A DNA stretch of 64,000 bases from a virus: IMG/VR virus record IMGVR_UViG_3300035182_002389, positions 1-64,000 of that record, one strand, 5' to 3'. Within the stretch, counting starts at the first letter, position 1; each line of letters begins with the position of its first letter. The notes under the pieces are model-generated. The model saw only the letters and a list, made by a program, of their open reading frames with translations, had not been told where the DNA came from and did no database searches. A program made the translations under genes and the position numbers. Of the stretch, positions 15,477-22,763 are shown in pieces.

Positions 15477-16066
15477 TGGAGTCGCCTCCCTACTGGATGG
15501 TCTTCGACGTCGAAGCGGTCGGCCTGCACGGCGAAGGCTTTGCCGTCGGTTACGTGGTCATCGACACCAAGACCGGCGAAGAGGTCGACAGCGGCATCGC
15601 CATCGCGCACGAAGACCTCTCGCCGGGCCTGCCCGACGACAGGGACTGGATCAAGAAGAACGTCGTGCCCGCGCTCGAAACGTACGTGCCTCGGGTGCGC
15701 GCATCAAAACCCGTCGCCACGATGACGGCGCCCGACGTGCGCCTGTTCTTCTGGGAGCTGTGGCGCTTCTGGCGAGCCCAAGGCGCCTGGCTCGCGGCCG
15801 ACGTCGCCTGGCCCGTCGAAGCACGCTTCCTCGCCGCCTGCGTCGATGAGAGTCGAGGGCGCGCCGAGAAGGGCCCCTACCCCCTCATCGACATCGCTTC
15901 GGTGCGTTTCGGCGCCGGGCTCGACCCTCTCGCGCACGAAGACCGCTGGCCGACCGAGCTGCCCGCCCACAACCCCCTCGCGGACGCGAGGCAGTCGGCC
16001 CGCCTGCTCCTCAAGGCCCTCGCGAGCGGTAAGACCTGTGAAGACGGAGCCGACGATGCCCGATGA
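15476..16066 (+). CDS. DnaQ-like 3'-5' exonuclease, 196 aa
   Basis: An RNase H-fold exonuclease layout is visible: VFDVEAVGL (Asp/Glu motif I), AADVAWPVEARFL (motif II Asp) and HNPLADARQSARLL (motif III, H-x4-D). This is the DEDDh pattern of DnaQ/RNase T-type enzymes, close to small phage 3'-5' exoribonucleases. It lies just after RtcB, so RNA end trimming before ligation is a possible role, but that is inference. Confidence 0.78.
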   Translation: MESPPYWMVFDVEAVGLHGEGFAVGYVVIDTKTGEEVDSGIAIAHEDLSPGLPDDRDWIKKNVVPALETYVPRVRASKPVATMTAPDVRLFFWELWRFWRAQGAWLAADVAWPVEARFLAACVDESRGRAEKGPYPLIDIASVRFGAGLDPLAHEDRWPTELPAHNPLADARQSARLLLKALASGKTCEDGADDAR

Positions 16067-16460
16067 GAAGTCCGACACGGTCTGGAGCTACGCGGACAGC
16101 GAGCACGCCGAAAGTCTCGACGGCGACTGCAAGACGCCTGAAGAAGCGATTGCCGAAGCACATCGCGAGTACGAGGGTCGCGAGTTCTGGCTGTACGAGT
16201 GCCGGCGCTGCGACGTGCGCGAGTTCGTCCCCGACCCGTCGGACATCATCGAGATCATGCGCGAGCGCGCGTGCGACGTCGCAGGCGACGCGGCGGAGGA
16301 CTTCCCCGACGTCAGCGACGCGGCGGCGAGCGAACTCGAAGGGCTCCTCGACGCGTGGGCCGAGAGGCACTGCAAAGCGCAGTTCTGGACCCACAGCGGG
16401 TGCGCCGACGCCGAGTACATCGCCGTCGACGATCCGCGCAGGTTTCCGAAGGAGTCGTGA
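16056..16460 (+). CDS. Hypothetical acidic protein, 134 aa
   Basis: It overlaps the exonuclease gene by 11 bases. It contains YECRRCDVREF, a single CxxC, and long acidic helices (ACDVAGDAAEDFPDVSDAAA). The layout resembles phage proteins of unknown function with a C-terminal aromatic FWTHSGCADAEYI segment. Confidence 0.7.
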   Translation: MPDEKSDTVWSYADSEHAESLDGDCKTPEEAIAEAHREYEGREFWLYECRRCDVREFVPDPSDIIEIMRERACDVAGDAAEDFPDVSDAAASELEGLLDAWAERHCKAQFWTHSGCADAEYIAVDDPRRFPKES

Positions 16461-16624
16461 GCGAGCCGTCAAGCCGCCCTCACATGCTCCGCCTGGAATC
16501 TGCGTCTGATTCCACGCCCCCACCACCGGCCCCCTCGGGCGCCCCCGCGGCCTCCGCATTCGACTGTGAGCGCGAGGATGAGGCTGTGCATGCCCTCTGC
16601 CCCAAGGCTTGCCCGTTAGATTGA
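16457..16624 (+). CDS. Proline-rich small protein, 55 aa
   Basis: The GTG overlaps the previous TGA. A proline/alanine-rich middle (DSTPPPPAPSGAPAA) is followed by CEREDEAVHALCPKAC. Its TGA lies inside the TTGACA of the next promoter, so it would end the operon. Existence is moderately supported. Confidence 0.45.
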   Translation: MSEPSSRPHMLRLESASDSTPPPPAPSGAPAASAFDCEREDEAVHALCPKACPLD

Positions 16625-16648
16625 CACGTAATGAACCTCGTGTATTAT
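16621..16648 (+). promoter_or_regulatory. Sigma-70-like promoter
   Basis: Perfect TTGACA (16621-16626), a 16-base spacer and TATTAT (16643-16648). CCTCGTG precedes the -10, as at 7539. The ATG is only nine bases beyond the -10, so the mRNA would be nearly leaderless. Confidence 0.7.
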
Positions 16649-16656
16649 CTGCCCAC

Positions 16657-16980
16657 ATGAAGACCGTCGAGCTGACGCGCGAGAGCTTGCGAACCCTCCT
16701 CGACGACGAAGCGCACGAGAGCGCCCAGGTCACCGACCTGCAATCGCAGCTCACGCGTCACGTCCTCGAAGCCCGCACGATGCGCGAGGAGCTTCAGAAG
16801 GCCCGCGAACATGTCGACACGATGGAGGGCGTCATCCAAGACCAGTCGCGCCACATCGAGGGCCTTCGCGCGCTCGTGATGGAGCTGGGCAAGGAGGGGA
16901 AGGTCACGATCAAGCAGCTCGTCATCCTCTCCGAACGCCTCGGTGTCCACCTCTCGTTCATCGCCCGCAAGGCTCGCTAG
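16657..16980 (+). CDS. Coiled-coil protein, 107 aa
   Basis: ATG 16657 is chosen because it follows the promoter; an upstream in-frame start at 16609 would overlap it. Residues 20-75 form a long coiled coil (SQLTRHVLEARTMREELQKA). The C-terminus ends in a small hydrophobic/basic segment, VHLSFIARKAR. Function unknown. Confidence 0.7.
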   Translation: MKTVELTRESLRTLLDDEAHESAQVTDLQSQLTRHVLEARTMREELQKAREHVDTMEGVIQDQSRHIEGLRALVMELGKEGKVTIKQLVILSERLGVHLSFIARKAR

Positions 16981-16987
16981 GAGATCG

Positions 16988-17878
16988 ATGAAGACCTTCC
17001 GCATCTACGCCCACGCCTCGACGGCCATCACGATGTACGTGCATGCGCCGAACGAAGACCTCGCGCTCGGCAGGGCGCGCGAGCGGCTCGCGGTCGACCT
17101 CTCGCCCACGCAGTACCGAACGGTGAGCCAGCCGACGGCGATCGGCGCGTGGGAGGCCGAACGGTTCGGCGTGAAGGAGCCGCGCGAGGTCGCCGACGGT
17201 CGCAAGCTTCGCGTGGGCGAGGTCGAATACTGCCGGATGCGCAGCTACGACGTCGGCTACGACATCGACGCGTTCCACGGCATTCAGTGGCGCCACATCG
17301 TCGACGATTCGGTGGCGCTGTGCCGGACCAACTCGCTCTGGGGCTCGGGCGGCACGATCGACGCGGACGTCAGGATCAGTTGCCCGTTCTGCCTCGACAT
17401 CCTGCACGCGGAGATGCGCTACCCGCATCCCGAGCTGATGGCCTACTACCGCCGCATGGGCAACCGCGCGGTCGCGGAGCTGTCGCCGGAGAGCGTGACG
17501 GGCAAGGTCTCGCTCCTGGTCAACGGCGTCGAGATCAAGAGCGTCTTTCGCACCGAAGGCTTGAACCCGAGCGTCTACGACGAGGCCTTCGGCGTCGCCT
17601 ACGGGCAGCTCCGTACGCTGTGCGAGACCATCAACAAAGCGGAAGCTCCTACCCCCGTCGAGCCCTCTCGCCCGCGCAAGGAGCTGCCCCTCGCGCGAGA
17701 CGACAACGCTCTGCGCGCGACGTACATCGCCCTGCGCTTGCAGATGGAGAACGCCGAGTCCGAAGGCCAGTTTGTCGCGCGCGACGTGCTCGCCGAGCGC
17801 CTCGCCGCCGTGGCAAAGGAGCTGACCGTGCCGATGCGTGAGGACGTCGAAGCCTACTTCGACCGAGACGACGAATGA
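16988..17878 (+). CDS. Hypothetical protein with CPFC knuckle, 296 aa
   Basis: The ATG follows AGGAGATCG. The N-terminus (MKTFRIYAHASTAITMYVHA) is a beta-rich domain, a CPFCLDILHAEM segment lies mid-protein, and the C-terminal third is helical after a proline linker. The protein is soluble. I do not recognise the family. Confidence 0.7.
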   Translation: MKTFRIYAHASTAITMYVHAPNEDLALGRARERLAVDLSPTQYRTVSQPTAIGAWEAERFGVKEPREVADGRKLRVGEVEYCRMRSYDVGYDIDAFHGIQWRHIVDDSVALCRTNSLWGSGGTIDADVRISCPFCLDILHAEMRYPHPELMAYYRRMGNRAVAELSPESVTGKVSLLVNGVEIKSVFRTEGLNPSVYDEAFGVAYGQLRTLCETINKAEAPTPVEPSRPRKELPLARDDNALRATYIALRLQMENAESEGQFVARDVLAERLAAVAKELTVPMREDVEAYFDRDDE

Positions 17879-18111
17879 ACGCCATCCACGAGTTCGGCTA
17901 CTTCAACGAGAAGGACGGCCTCTTCCTCCGGTACACGAACGACCGATGCCTCATCGTTCGGCGTAACGAAGGCGTCGACTGCGCGCTCGAAGAGCTGCCG
18001 CATCCGCCGGCGAGAAACGATCAGGTCGGCATGACCACGTGCCTCAGCGGCTGGTCGAACATGTTCCTCTGGCTCGGGCGGATCCAAGCACGCCGGAAGG
18101 AGAAGCGATGA
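17875..18111 (+). CDS. Hypothetical protein, 78 aa
   Basis: Starts with a four-base overlap. The N-terminal half is beta-rich and aromatic (EFGYFNEKDGLFLRYTND); the C-terminus is basic (RIQARRKEKR). No known domain. Confidence 0.65.
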   Translation: MNAIHEFGYFNEKDGLFLRYTNDRCLIVRRNEGVDCALEELPHPPARNDQVGMTTCLSGWSNMFLWLGRIQARRKEKR

Positions 18112-18446
18112 GCGACAAGGGCGTCGGTGGACCCTCGCAGTCCGACCAAGAGATCCTGGAGAACGCGCAGAAGTGGGATCTGCTCGCGCGCGTCGTCGGC
18201 TACAACGAGCTGGTGAAGACGGCCGAGACCCTTGGCGAGAAGATGTACCTGCGCCTCGCGCGCGACAGCGCGCTCGCGAAGTACGCGTCGCTTGGCGGGC
18301 AGTTCGACGTCGAGCAGGACGAGCCCGTCCTCATCGTGCAGACGCGCCCGCCCTTTCTCGTGCTCTCCGACGACGACATGAAGCTGATGCGCGAAGCCGT
18401 CGCGGCCCACGACGAGCGCGTGGCTTCTCGCAAGTCGACGGAGTAA
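18108..18446 (+). CDS. Hypothetical helical protein, 112 aa
   Basis: The ATG follows GGAGAAGCG and overlaps the previous gene. Predicted helices (QEILENAQKWDLLARVVGYNE) surround a short beta segment, EPVLIVQTRPPFLVL. Family unknown. Confidence 0.65.
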   Translation: MSDKGVGGPSQSDQEILENAQKWDLLARVVGYNELVKTAETLGEKMYLRLARDSALAKYASLGGQFDVEQDEPVLIVQTRPPFLVLSDDDMKLMREAVAAHDERVASRKSTE

Positions 18447-18456
18447 TCTCTTTGCC

Positions 18457-19578
18457 ATGAAGGGCTCCGAGTTCGTCGCCACCGTCAAGAACGTCCGAGG
18501 CCCGCAGCTCTCGCGCATGGCCTTGCAAGCCATGTTCGACGAGGAGACGCCGAACTTCCTCGACGAGCGTCGCGAGTGCTTCACCGAGGCCATCATCGAC
18601 GGCGGCTACTACCGCTGCGACTACGAGGTGATGCCGAACTACCTCGCCATCGGCACCGACGACGATTTCGTCACCTGGCCGCTGTCGATCGTCGACCTGC
18701 AAGAATACTGCGACCGCGCGCCGATCGCGTGGACGGGCGCGGGCGGCGGCACGGTCAACGAGTGGTTCATCCCGCCAAAAAAGATCGTCTTCACGACGTG
18801 GGTCTTCAGCGACTGCAAGATCGTCCCCCAGGCGTTCGGCGCCATGGCGACGATGACCTGGCCCGAGACCATCCTCGCCGAGCAGGAGCGGATCAACGGC
18901 GCGATGGAACGCAATGGGTGTCTGCTTCGCGCGTTCGTGCGCGCGAAGAAGGCCTACATCACGGCGCCGAACGTGAAGACGGAAGGCGGCCCGAACGGCA
19001 ACGGCACGCTGCACTTCACCGGCTGGTACAGCTTCGATCCCATCATCCCCGAGGAGCGTACGGTCGGCACGCTCGACGGCAAGCTCGTGTACGCGGTGCA
19101 AGCGGGCGATGAGATCGGCGGCAAGATCGGCCACGAGCCCGAATACTTCGACTACTCGCACGGCTGCGACCTCGTCTACCACGAGGTCCTGATCAACGGA
19201 GAGCGGTTCACCTTCGACGAGGTGTGCAGCCATCCAAAGCTGTGCGTGCTCGTCTCGGACCAAGGCCCCTTCAACCCGCGCTACCCGAACGTCGGCGTGA
19301 GCGTTCCGCCGGCGCGCAAGACCTCGCGGATGCCCGCAGCGGCGCAAGTGCCCGCCGGCGCAAAGCCTCCCACGTTCGTGACCAAGGGCGGCGTCGCGAC
19401 GCTCGTCACGCCCGGGACCATCGGGCCGCACGTGGCGATGGACGTTTCGCCGTCGCAGGCCGCGCCCGTCGCCCTTGCGCCGACCGGCATGAGCGGCTCG
19501 ACGAAGCTCGCGATCGTGCTCGCGGCAGGGATCACCGGCTACGCGGCCTGGTACTTCTACAAGACGAGGGCGAGGTAG
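18457..19578 (+). CDS. C-terminally membrane-anchored protein, 373 aa
   Basis: A soluble domain of about 285 residues rich in aromatic beta strands (GGYYRCDYEVMPNYLAIGTD, KIVFTTWVFSDCKI) is followed by a Pro/Ala-rich stalk and one membrane helix (LAIVLAAGITGYAAWYFY) with a KTRAR end. The topology is tail-anchored. The soluble domain is not recognised. It may be a host-envelope or virion-associated protein. Confidence 0.75.
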   Translation: MKGSEFVATVKNVRGPQLSRMALQAMFDEETPNFLDERRECFTEAIIDGGYYRCDYEVMPNYLAIGTDDDFVTWPLSIVDLQEYCDRAPIAWTGAGGGTVNEWFIPPKKIVFTTWVFSDCKIVPQAFGAMATMTWPETILAEQERINGAMERNGCLLRAFVRAKKAYITAPNVKTEGGPNGNGTLHFTGWYSFDPIIPEERTVGTLDGKLVYAVQAGDEIGGKIGHEPEYFDYSHGCDLVYHEVLINGERFTFDEVCSHPKLCVLVSDQGPFNPRYPNVGVSVPPARKTSRMPAAAQVPAGAKPPTFVTKGGVATLVTPGTIGPHVAMDVSPSQAAPVALAPTGMSGSTKLAIVLAAGITGYAAWYFYKTRAR

Positions 19579-19584
19579 AGGATC

Positions 19585-19869
19585 ATGTCTCAGCCCTATT
19601 GCTACGCGGCCTCTCCCGTCTACATGCGAACGACCCTCGTCGCGCACACGAACGAGACCTACGTGCCCTCGTCGACCGTTCCCGCAGCGACGCCGCTGCC
19701 GATGGGATGGACCGTTCTTCAGTCGACGTCGCTGCCTCCGCGCTGGAAGCCGTGCATCGGCTGTGGCGGCACGGGCGGCTCCATGCAACCTGTCGATTGG
19801 GCCGTTCGGCCGCAGTGGATCACGTGCATTCACTGCGGCGGAGGGTGCGGGATGTTCTTGCCGGGCTAG
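19585..19869 (+). CDS. DnaJ-type zinc-motif protein, 94 aa
   Basis: Two CxxCGG motifs (CIGCGGTGG and CIHCGGGCG) resemble half of a DnaJ cysteine-rich domain. The N-terminus is Thr/Pro-rich. It lies just downstream of the tail-anchored gene. A family B element begins right after its stop. Confidence 0.65.
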   Translation: MSQPYCYAASPVYMRTTLVAHTNETYVPSSTVPAATPLPMGWTVLQSTSLPPRWKPCIGCGGTGGSMQPVDWAVRPQWITCIHCGGGCGMFLPG

Positions 19870-19870
19870 C

Positions 19871-20046
19871 CCGTTCCCGTTCCCGTTCCCGTTCCCAGCG
19901 CGCCGAAGGCGCGCGTTCCCGTTCCCGAATCTCGTGCCGAAGGAGCGTCGAGAGCGAGAGCGAGACGAGATCGGGCAGCGGGAACGCTCGCTGCGCTCGC
20001 TGGGAACGGGAACGGGAACGGGAACGGGAACGGGAACGGGAACGGG
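19871..20046. repeat. Family B palindromic element, copy 1
   Basis: The element is bounded by (CGTTCC)n on the left and (GGAACG)n on the right, forming long terminal inverted repeats. Internal hairpins are GCGCGCCGAAGGCGCGC and GCTCGCTGCGCTCGC. It fills the gap between the genes at 19585 and 20116. Related copies: 27906, 54498, and partial copies at 28661, 47541 and 53459. Confidence 0.85.
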
Positions 20047-20115
20047 TGAGAATCGAGGAGCTGGGATCGAGGCGCGAGTGTGACGAGGCGACGGGGGTCG
20101 CCCGCGGGAGAGACC

Positions 20116-20307
20116 ATGAAGGCGAAGTTGAAATGCGGCGCGCCCACGCGCACCGCGCAGTTGCATCCATCGATCCGCATCGGCGGCGTCGCGCTCGAAC
20201 GCTGCGAGCGCGACGTGCTGCCAACCATGACGGTGTGCGAGCTGCACGCGTCGCCCGACGCCGTCCGCATCGCGATGACCGCACTCGCGGCGCGGAGGAC
20301 GCCGTGA
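20116..20307 (+). CDS. Hypothetical protein, 63 aa
   Basis: The ATG follows GGGAGAGACC. It contains CERDVLPTMTVCELH, a possible zinc site. Small and basic. Overlaps the next GTG by four bases. Confidence 0.6.
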   Translation: MKAKLKCGAPTRTAQLHPSIRIGGVALERCERDVLPTMTVCELHASPDAVRIAMTALAARRTP

Positions 20308-20522
20308 AGGTCCGTCTGAAGGTCGAGATGAGCGCGGACGTCGTCGTCGAGATGACCGCAGAGCAGTTCGCGGCGCTGGAGGAGAACCTTCCCTGCTGCG
20401 AAGACGGTCTCCCCGGCACGATCCAAATCGACTGGAGCGAGGCGATGAACGGTCTCACTGACCTGGAGATCGTCGACGCGGACGAGGTGAAGCCTCCAAA
20501 ATCGAAGGCGGTCGAACCGTGA
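20304..20522 (+). CDS. Hypothetical protein, 72 aa
   Basis: It starts MKVRLKVEMSADVVVEMTAE, a beta-hairpin pattern, and ends with an acidic segment and a KPPKSKAVEP tail. GTG start with overlaps on both sides. Function unknown. Confidence 0.65.
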   Translation: MKVRLKVEMSADVVVEMTAEQFAALEENLPCCEDGLPGTIQIDWSEAMNGLTDLEIVDADEVKPPKSKAVEP

Positions 20523-20695
20523 TCCGGCTCGCCGACCTCGTGAAGAGGGAAGGTTCGCTGAGCCCGAGGCAGGTCGGCCAGGTCCGAAGGTGGCTCGCGG
20601 ACGATTGGGAGACCGCGGATCTCGGCCGAGACGTCGTCAAGCTCATCAAGAGGATGCTCGCGACCATCGACCTCGCAGCGTCCCGCCCGAGGTAG
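20519..20695 (+). CDS. Small helical protein, 58 aa
   Basis: The GTG overlaps the previous TGA. The frame encodes MIRLADLVKREGSLSPRQVG and a second helix, RDVVKLIKRMLATIDL. The size and helix-rich layout suit a small DNA-binding or antitoxin-like protein, but no motif confirms it. Confidence 0.6.
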   Translation: MIRLADLVKREGSLSPRQVGQVRRWLADDWETADLGRDVVKLIKRMLATIDLAASRPR

Positions 20696-20698
20696 CCC

Positions 20699-21022
20699 GT
20701 GCATTTCCTCGAAGCGGCAGTGCGCCGTGGAGAGCTTCGCCACCTCCTGCTCAACCAGCGCCACGCAGCCGTCCTCGTGCACGTCCGCGCGAAGGAGAAG
20801 GTCCTCGTCCTCGATCCCGGGCTCCACATCGCCAAGGGCGACGTGCAGTGGCTCGTGCTGCCCGAGGAGTGGCGCATCGTCAGCCCCGACGGCGACGTCA
20901 TTCGCCCTTCAGGGACCTTTCTTGTCACCGTAGAGACCTTCGACCCGTGTCACATGGTTGCCGACGTTCGCGACGATCTCATCCCCTTCTACCTTCGACC
21001 CAAGAAACGGCGCGCGAGATGA
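20699..21022 (+). CDS. Hypothetical protein, 107 aa
   Basis: The GTG begins four bases after the previous stop. Beta-rich centre (AAVLVHVRAKEKVLVLDPG) and a basic C-terminal RPKKRRAR tail. No family assigned. Confidence 0.65.
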   Translation: MHFLEAAVRRGELRHLLLNQRHAAVLVHVRAKEKVLVLDPGLHIAKGDVQWLVLPEEWRIVSPDGDVIRPSGTFLVTVETFDPCHMVADVRDDLIPFYLRPKKRRAR

Positions 21023-21267
21023 CCGTTCCCGAAGAGTTTCCGCTCGACCTCATTCGCCTCTGTCGCAAGCACGATGTCGCGATCACGTCATGTCGGTGTG
21101 GCGATGGAATCAAGGCGACGCGCGCGAGCGAAGATGGACCCTTCCTCTGCGGCATCCTTGTTGACGCCGATCATGCCGAAGCGCACACGGGGTACTACAG
21201 CGGCGACGAGATTCGCGTGTCGCTCGACGAGATCGTGGTCGTCGAGCTACGAAAGGAGGAGCCATGA
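21019..21267 (+). CDS. Hypothetical protein, 82 aa
   Basis: It contains SCRCGDGIKATRA and a later FLCGILVDADHAEAH; a zinc site is possible. Ends with a beta strand, RVSLDEIVVVELRKEE. Overlaps both neighbours by four bases. Confidence 0.65.
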   Translation: MTVPEEFPLDLIRLCRKHDVAITSCRCGDGIKATRASEDGPFLCGILVDADHAEAHTGYYSGDEIRVSLDEIVVVELRKEEP

Positions 21268-21680
21268 TCTCTTCCTTGCTCGCGACCGCATCCTCTTTCG
21301 ATTCCACGACTTACGCCCCGGAGGCCTACCCGTCGTGGAGGACGATCGTCTTGATCTTGACCGCCACTCTCTTGCCGATGCTCGCCGCGATGGTCGTGGT
21401 CATCTGGGCCGTGCTCGCAAAGCGCAAGGTGGTGGTCGCAGCGCCGCCCGTGAGCGCGAACTACAAGATCGAACGCCTGATTGTGCACGGTCCTCGCTGC
21501 CAAGCGTGCGACAAGGCGTTCGTTGACGACGATCTCGTGCTCGCGCTCGAAGGTCGCCCCCTCGCCCATGCGCGCTGCCTCGCGGTGGAAGCGAACAAGC
21601 GCCCCGGCAAGGCAACAGCCCTGCCGCTTCCGCGCACCGACGACGAGCCTTCCAGACCCTCCTCGGAGCGCGTCGTCTGA
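21264..21680 (+). CDS. Single-pass membrane protein with CxxC domain, 138 aa
   Basis: One strong membrane helix (residues about 27-51) is followed by a cytoplasmic-type domain with CQACDKAFVDDDLVLALEG and HARC. This treble-clef-like CxxC...HxxC pattern could bind zinc. An N-out, C-in topology is suggested by the RK-rich flank. Confidence 0.7.
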   Translation: MISSLLATASSFDSTTYAPEAYPSWRTIVLILTATLLPMLAAMVVVIWAVLAKRKVVVAAPPVSANYKIERLIVHGPRCQACDKAFVDDDLVLALEGRPLAHARCLAVEANKRPGKATALPLPRTDDEPSRPSSERVV

Positions 21681-21907
21681 TGGCCCGCGGACGCGTCAAG
21701 GGACGCCCCTACCGCTTCGCTGGCGCCCGCATCGCAGCGAGTGACAAGCTCGCGTGCATGGTCGAGAGCCCGTCGTTTCCGTTCTACTGCTGCTCGCGCG
21801 TGAAGAGGCACCCAGGCGATCACATCGCCTGCGTGTTTTCCGAATCGACCGACGAGCCATCGAGAACGGTCGCGCAATGGCCGCGCCGTGAGGAGCCCAA
21901 ATGGTGA
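21680..21907 (+). CDS. Basic Cys-containing protein, 75 aa
   Basis: Begins MARGRVKGRPYRFAGAR, a strongly basic N-terminus. FPFYCCSRVKRHPGDHIACVF may bind a metal. The C-terminus overlaps the next ATG by seven bases. Function unknown. Confidence 0.6.
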   Translation: MARGRVKGRPYRFAGARIAASDKLACMVESPSFPFYCCSRVKRHPGDHIACVFSESTDEPSRTVAQWPRREEPKW

Positions 21908-22146
21908 AGCCGGACCGGCCGTTGAACCTCGACAAGCTGAGCCACCGCTTGCGAGCGAGCAAGCGCATCGGCGTCTCGATGACGTTCATCGATCTCGACG
22001 ACTTTCAGAAGCTCATCGATCTCGCCGAGAAGGTGGAGCTGCTCGGCGCGCTCTACGAGACGCGCAAGACCGATCGCACGACGTACGACGACGTGGCCGC
22101 CGAAGTGATCCGCGCAGGTCGCAGCCTCGCCAAAGGCTCTCTCTGA
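21901..22146 (+). CDS. Hypothetical protein, 81 aa
   Basis: A mixed protein with a FIDLDDFQKLIDLAEKVELL helix. Last gene before an intergenic promoter region. No motif recognised. Confidence 0.65.
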   Translation: MVKPDRPLNLDKLSHRLRASKRIGVSMTFIDLDDFQKLIDLAEKVELLGALYETRKTDRTTYDDVAAEVIRAGRSLAKGSL

Positions 22147-22283
22147 CCGGCTCGTCGTAAGTCGCATAAGCCGCCGGATTCATAAGCACGTACTTTAGGT
22201 CGTCGATTGGCGTTGCGTTCGAGCCGTTGTGGTGTATTCTCGACATCTGATCTTCTCAGGCGAGGGAAGATCGATTCGGCGAG
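22147..22283 (+). promoter_or_regulatory. Promoter region before the 22284 operon
   Basis: TTGCGT (22213-22218), a 16-base spacer and TATTCT (22235-22240) form a sigma-70-like promoter. Upstream, CGTAAGTCGCATAAGCCG resembles TTGTAAGTCGAACAGG in the gap at 35890. A CTTTAGG at 22193 matches the core of the repeats at 43629. These may be shared regulator sites. Confidence 0.55.
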
Positions 22284-22763
22284 ATGGGGCACATGGCGAA
22301 GAAGGCGGCGGACGAAGGTCTGACGGAGGGGCTGCTTGCTCCGAAGCGGACTCCCATGTTCGAGGCGAGGCTCACGGGCTTTCGCGATGCGCAGCGCGTC
22401 TGCCTTCGCGAGTCCGCGGCCTCGTTCGTCGAGTGGGGAAAACTCCGTGCGGCAGGGGAGCAGGCGAAGCTTGGGCCCGTCCAGGTCCGCTACCAGGCCA
22501 TCCGCGCGCTGCGTGAGAAGATCGAGGAAGCGAGCCGCTGGGCGTGGAACGAGACGACGCTGACGACCGAGTGCGACCACGACCTCACCGTGGACGAGAC
22601 CATCACGAGCGCGAAGTTCTGCCGCCGGTGCGGCGTCGTCGTCGCGGCCGAGTCGCACGAGAGCGTGCTCGAATGGCTGCTCGACAAGCTGAGGAAACGC
22701 GGCGACTCCGAAACTCTCGTCGCTGAAGCTGAAGCCCGCCTGCGTACAAGGAGCGCACCATGA
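22284..22763 (+). CDS. Zinc-knuckle helical protein, 159 aa
   Basis: First gene after the promoter at 22213; ATG 22293 is an alternative start. The N-terminal two thirds are helical. ECDHDLTVDET and KFCRRCGVVV supply zinc ligands in the C-terminal third. Overlaps the next gene by four bases. Confidence 0.7.
   Translation: MGHMAKKAADEGLTEGLLAPKRTPMFEARLTGFRDAQRVCLRESAASFVEWGKLRAAGEQAKLGPVQVRYQAIRALREKIEEASRWAWNETTLTTECDHDLTVDETITSAKFCRRCGVVVAAESHESVLEWLLDKLRKRGDSETLVAEAEARLRTRSAP

Noticed and set aside
19871-20046. Possible CRISPR array because of short repeats
   Set aside because: The repeats are contiguous hexamers and hairpins without unique spacers of constant length.
18331-20247. 638-codon open frame on the minus strand
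   Set aside because: Antisense to the 18457 gene and running through the family B repeat (PVPVPV repeats).
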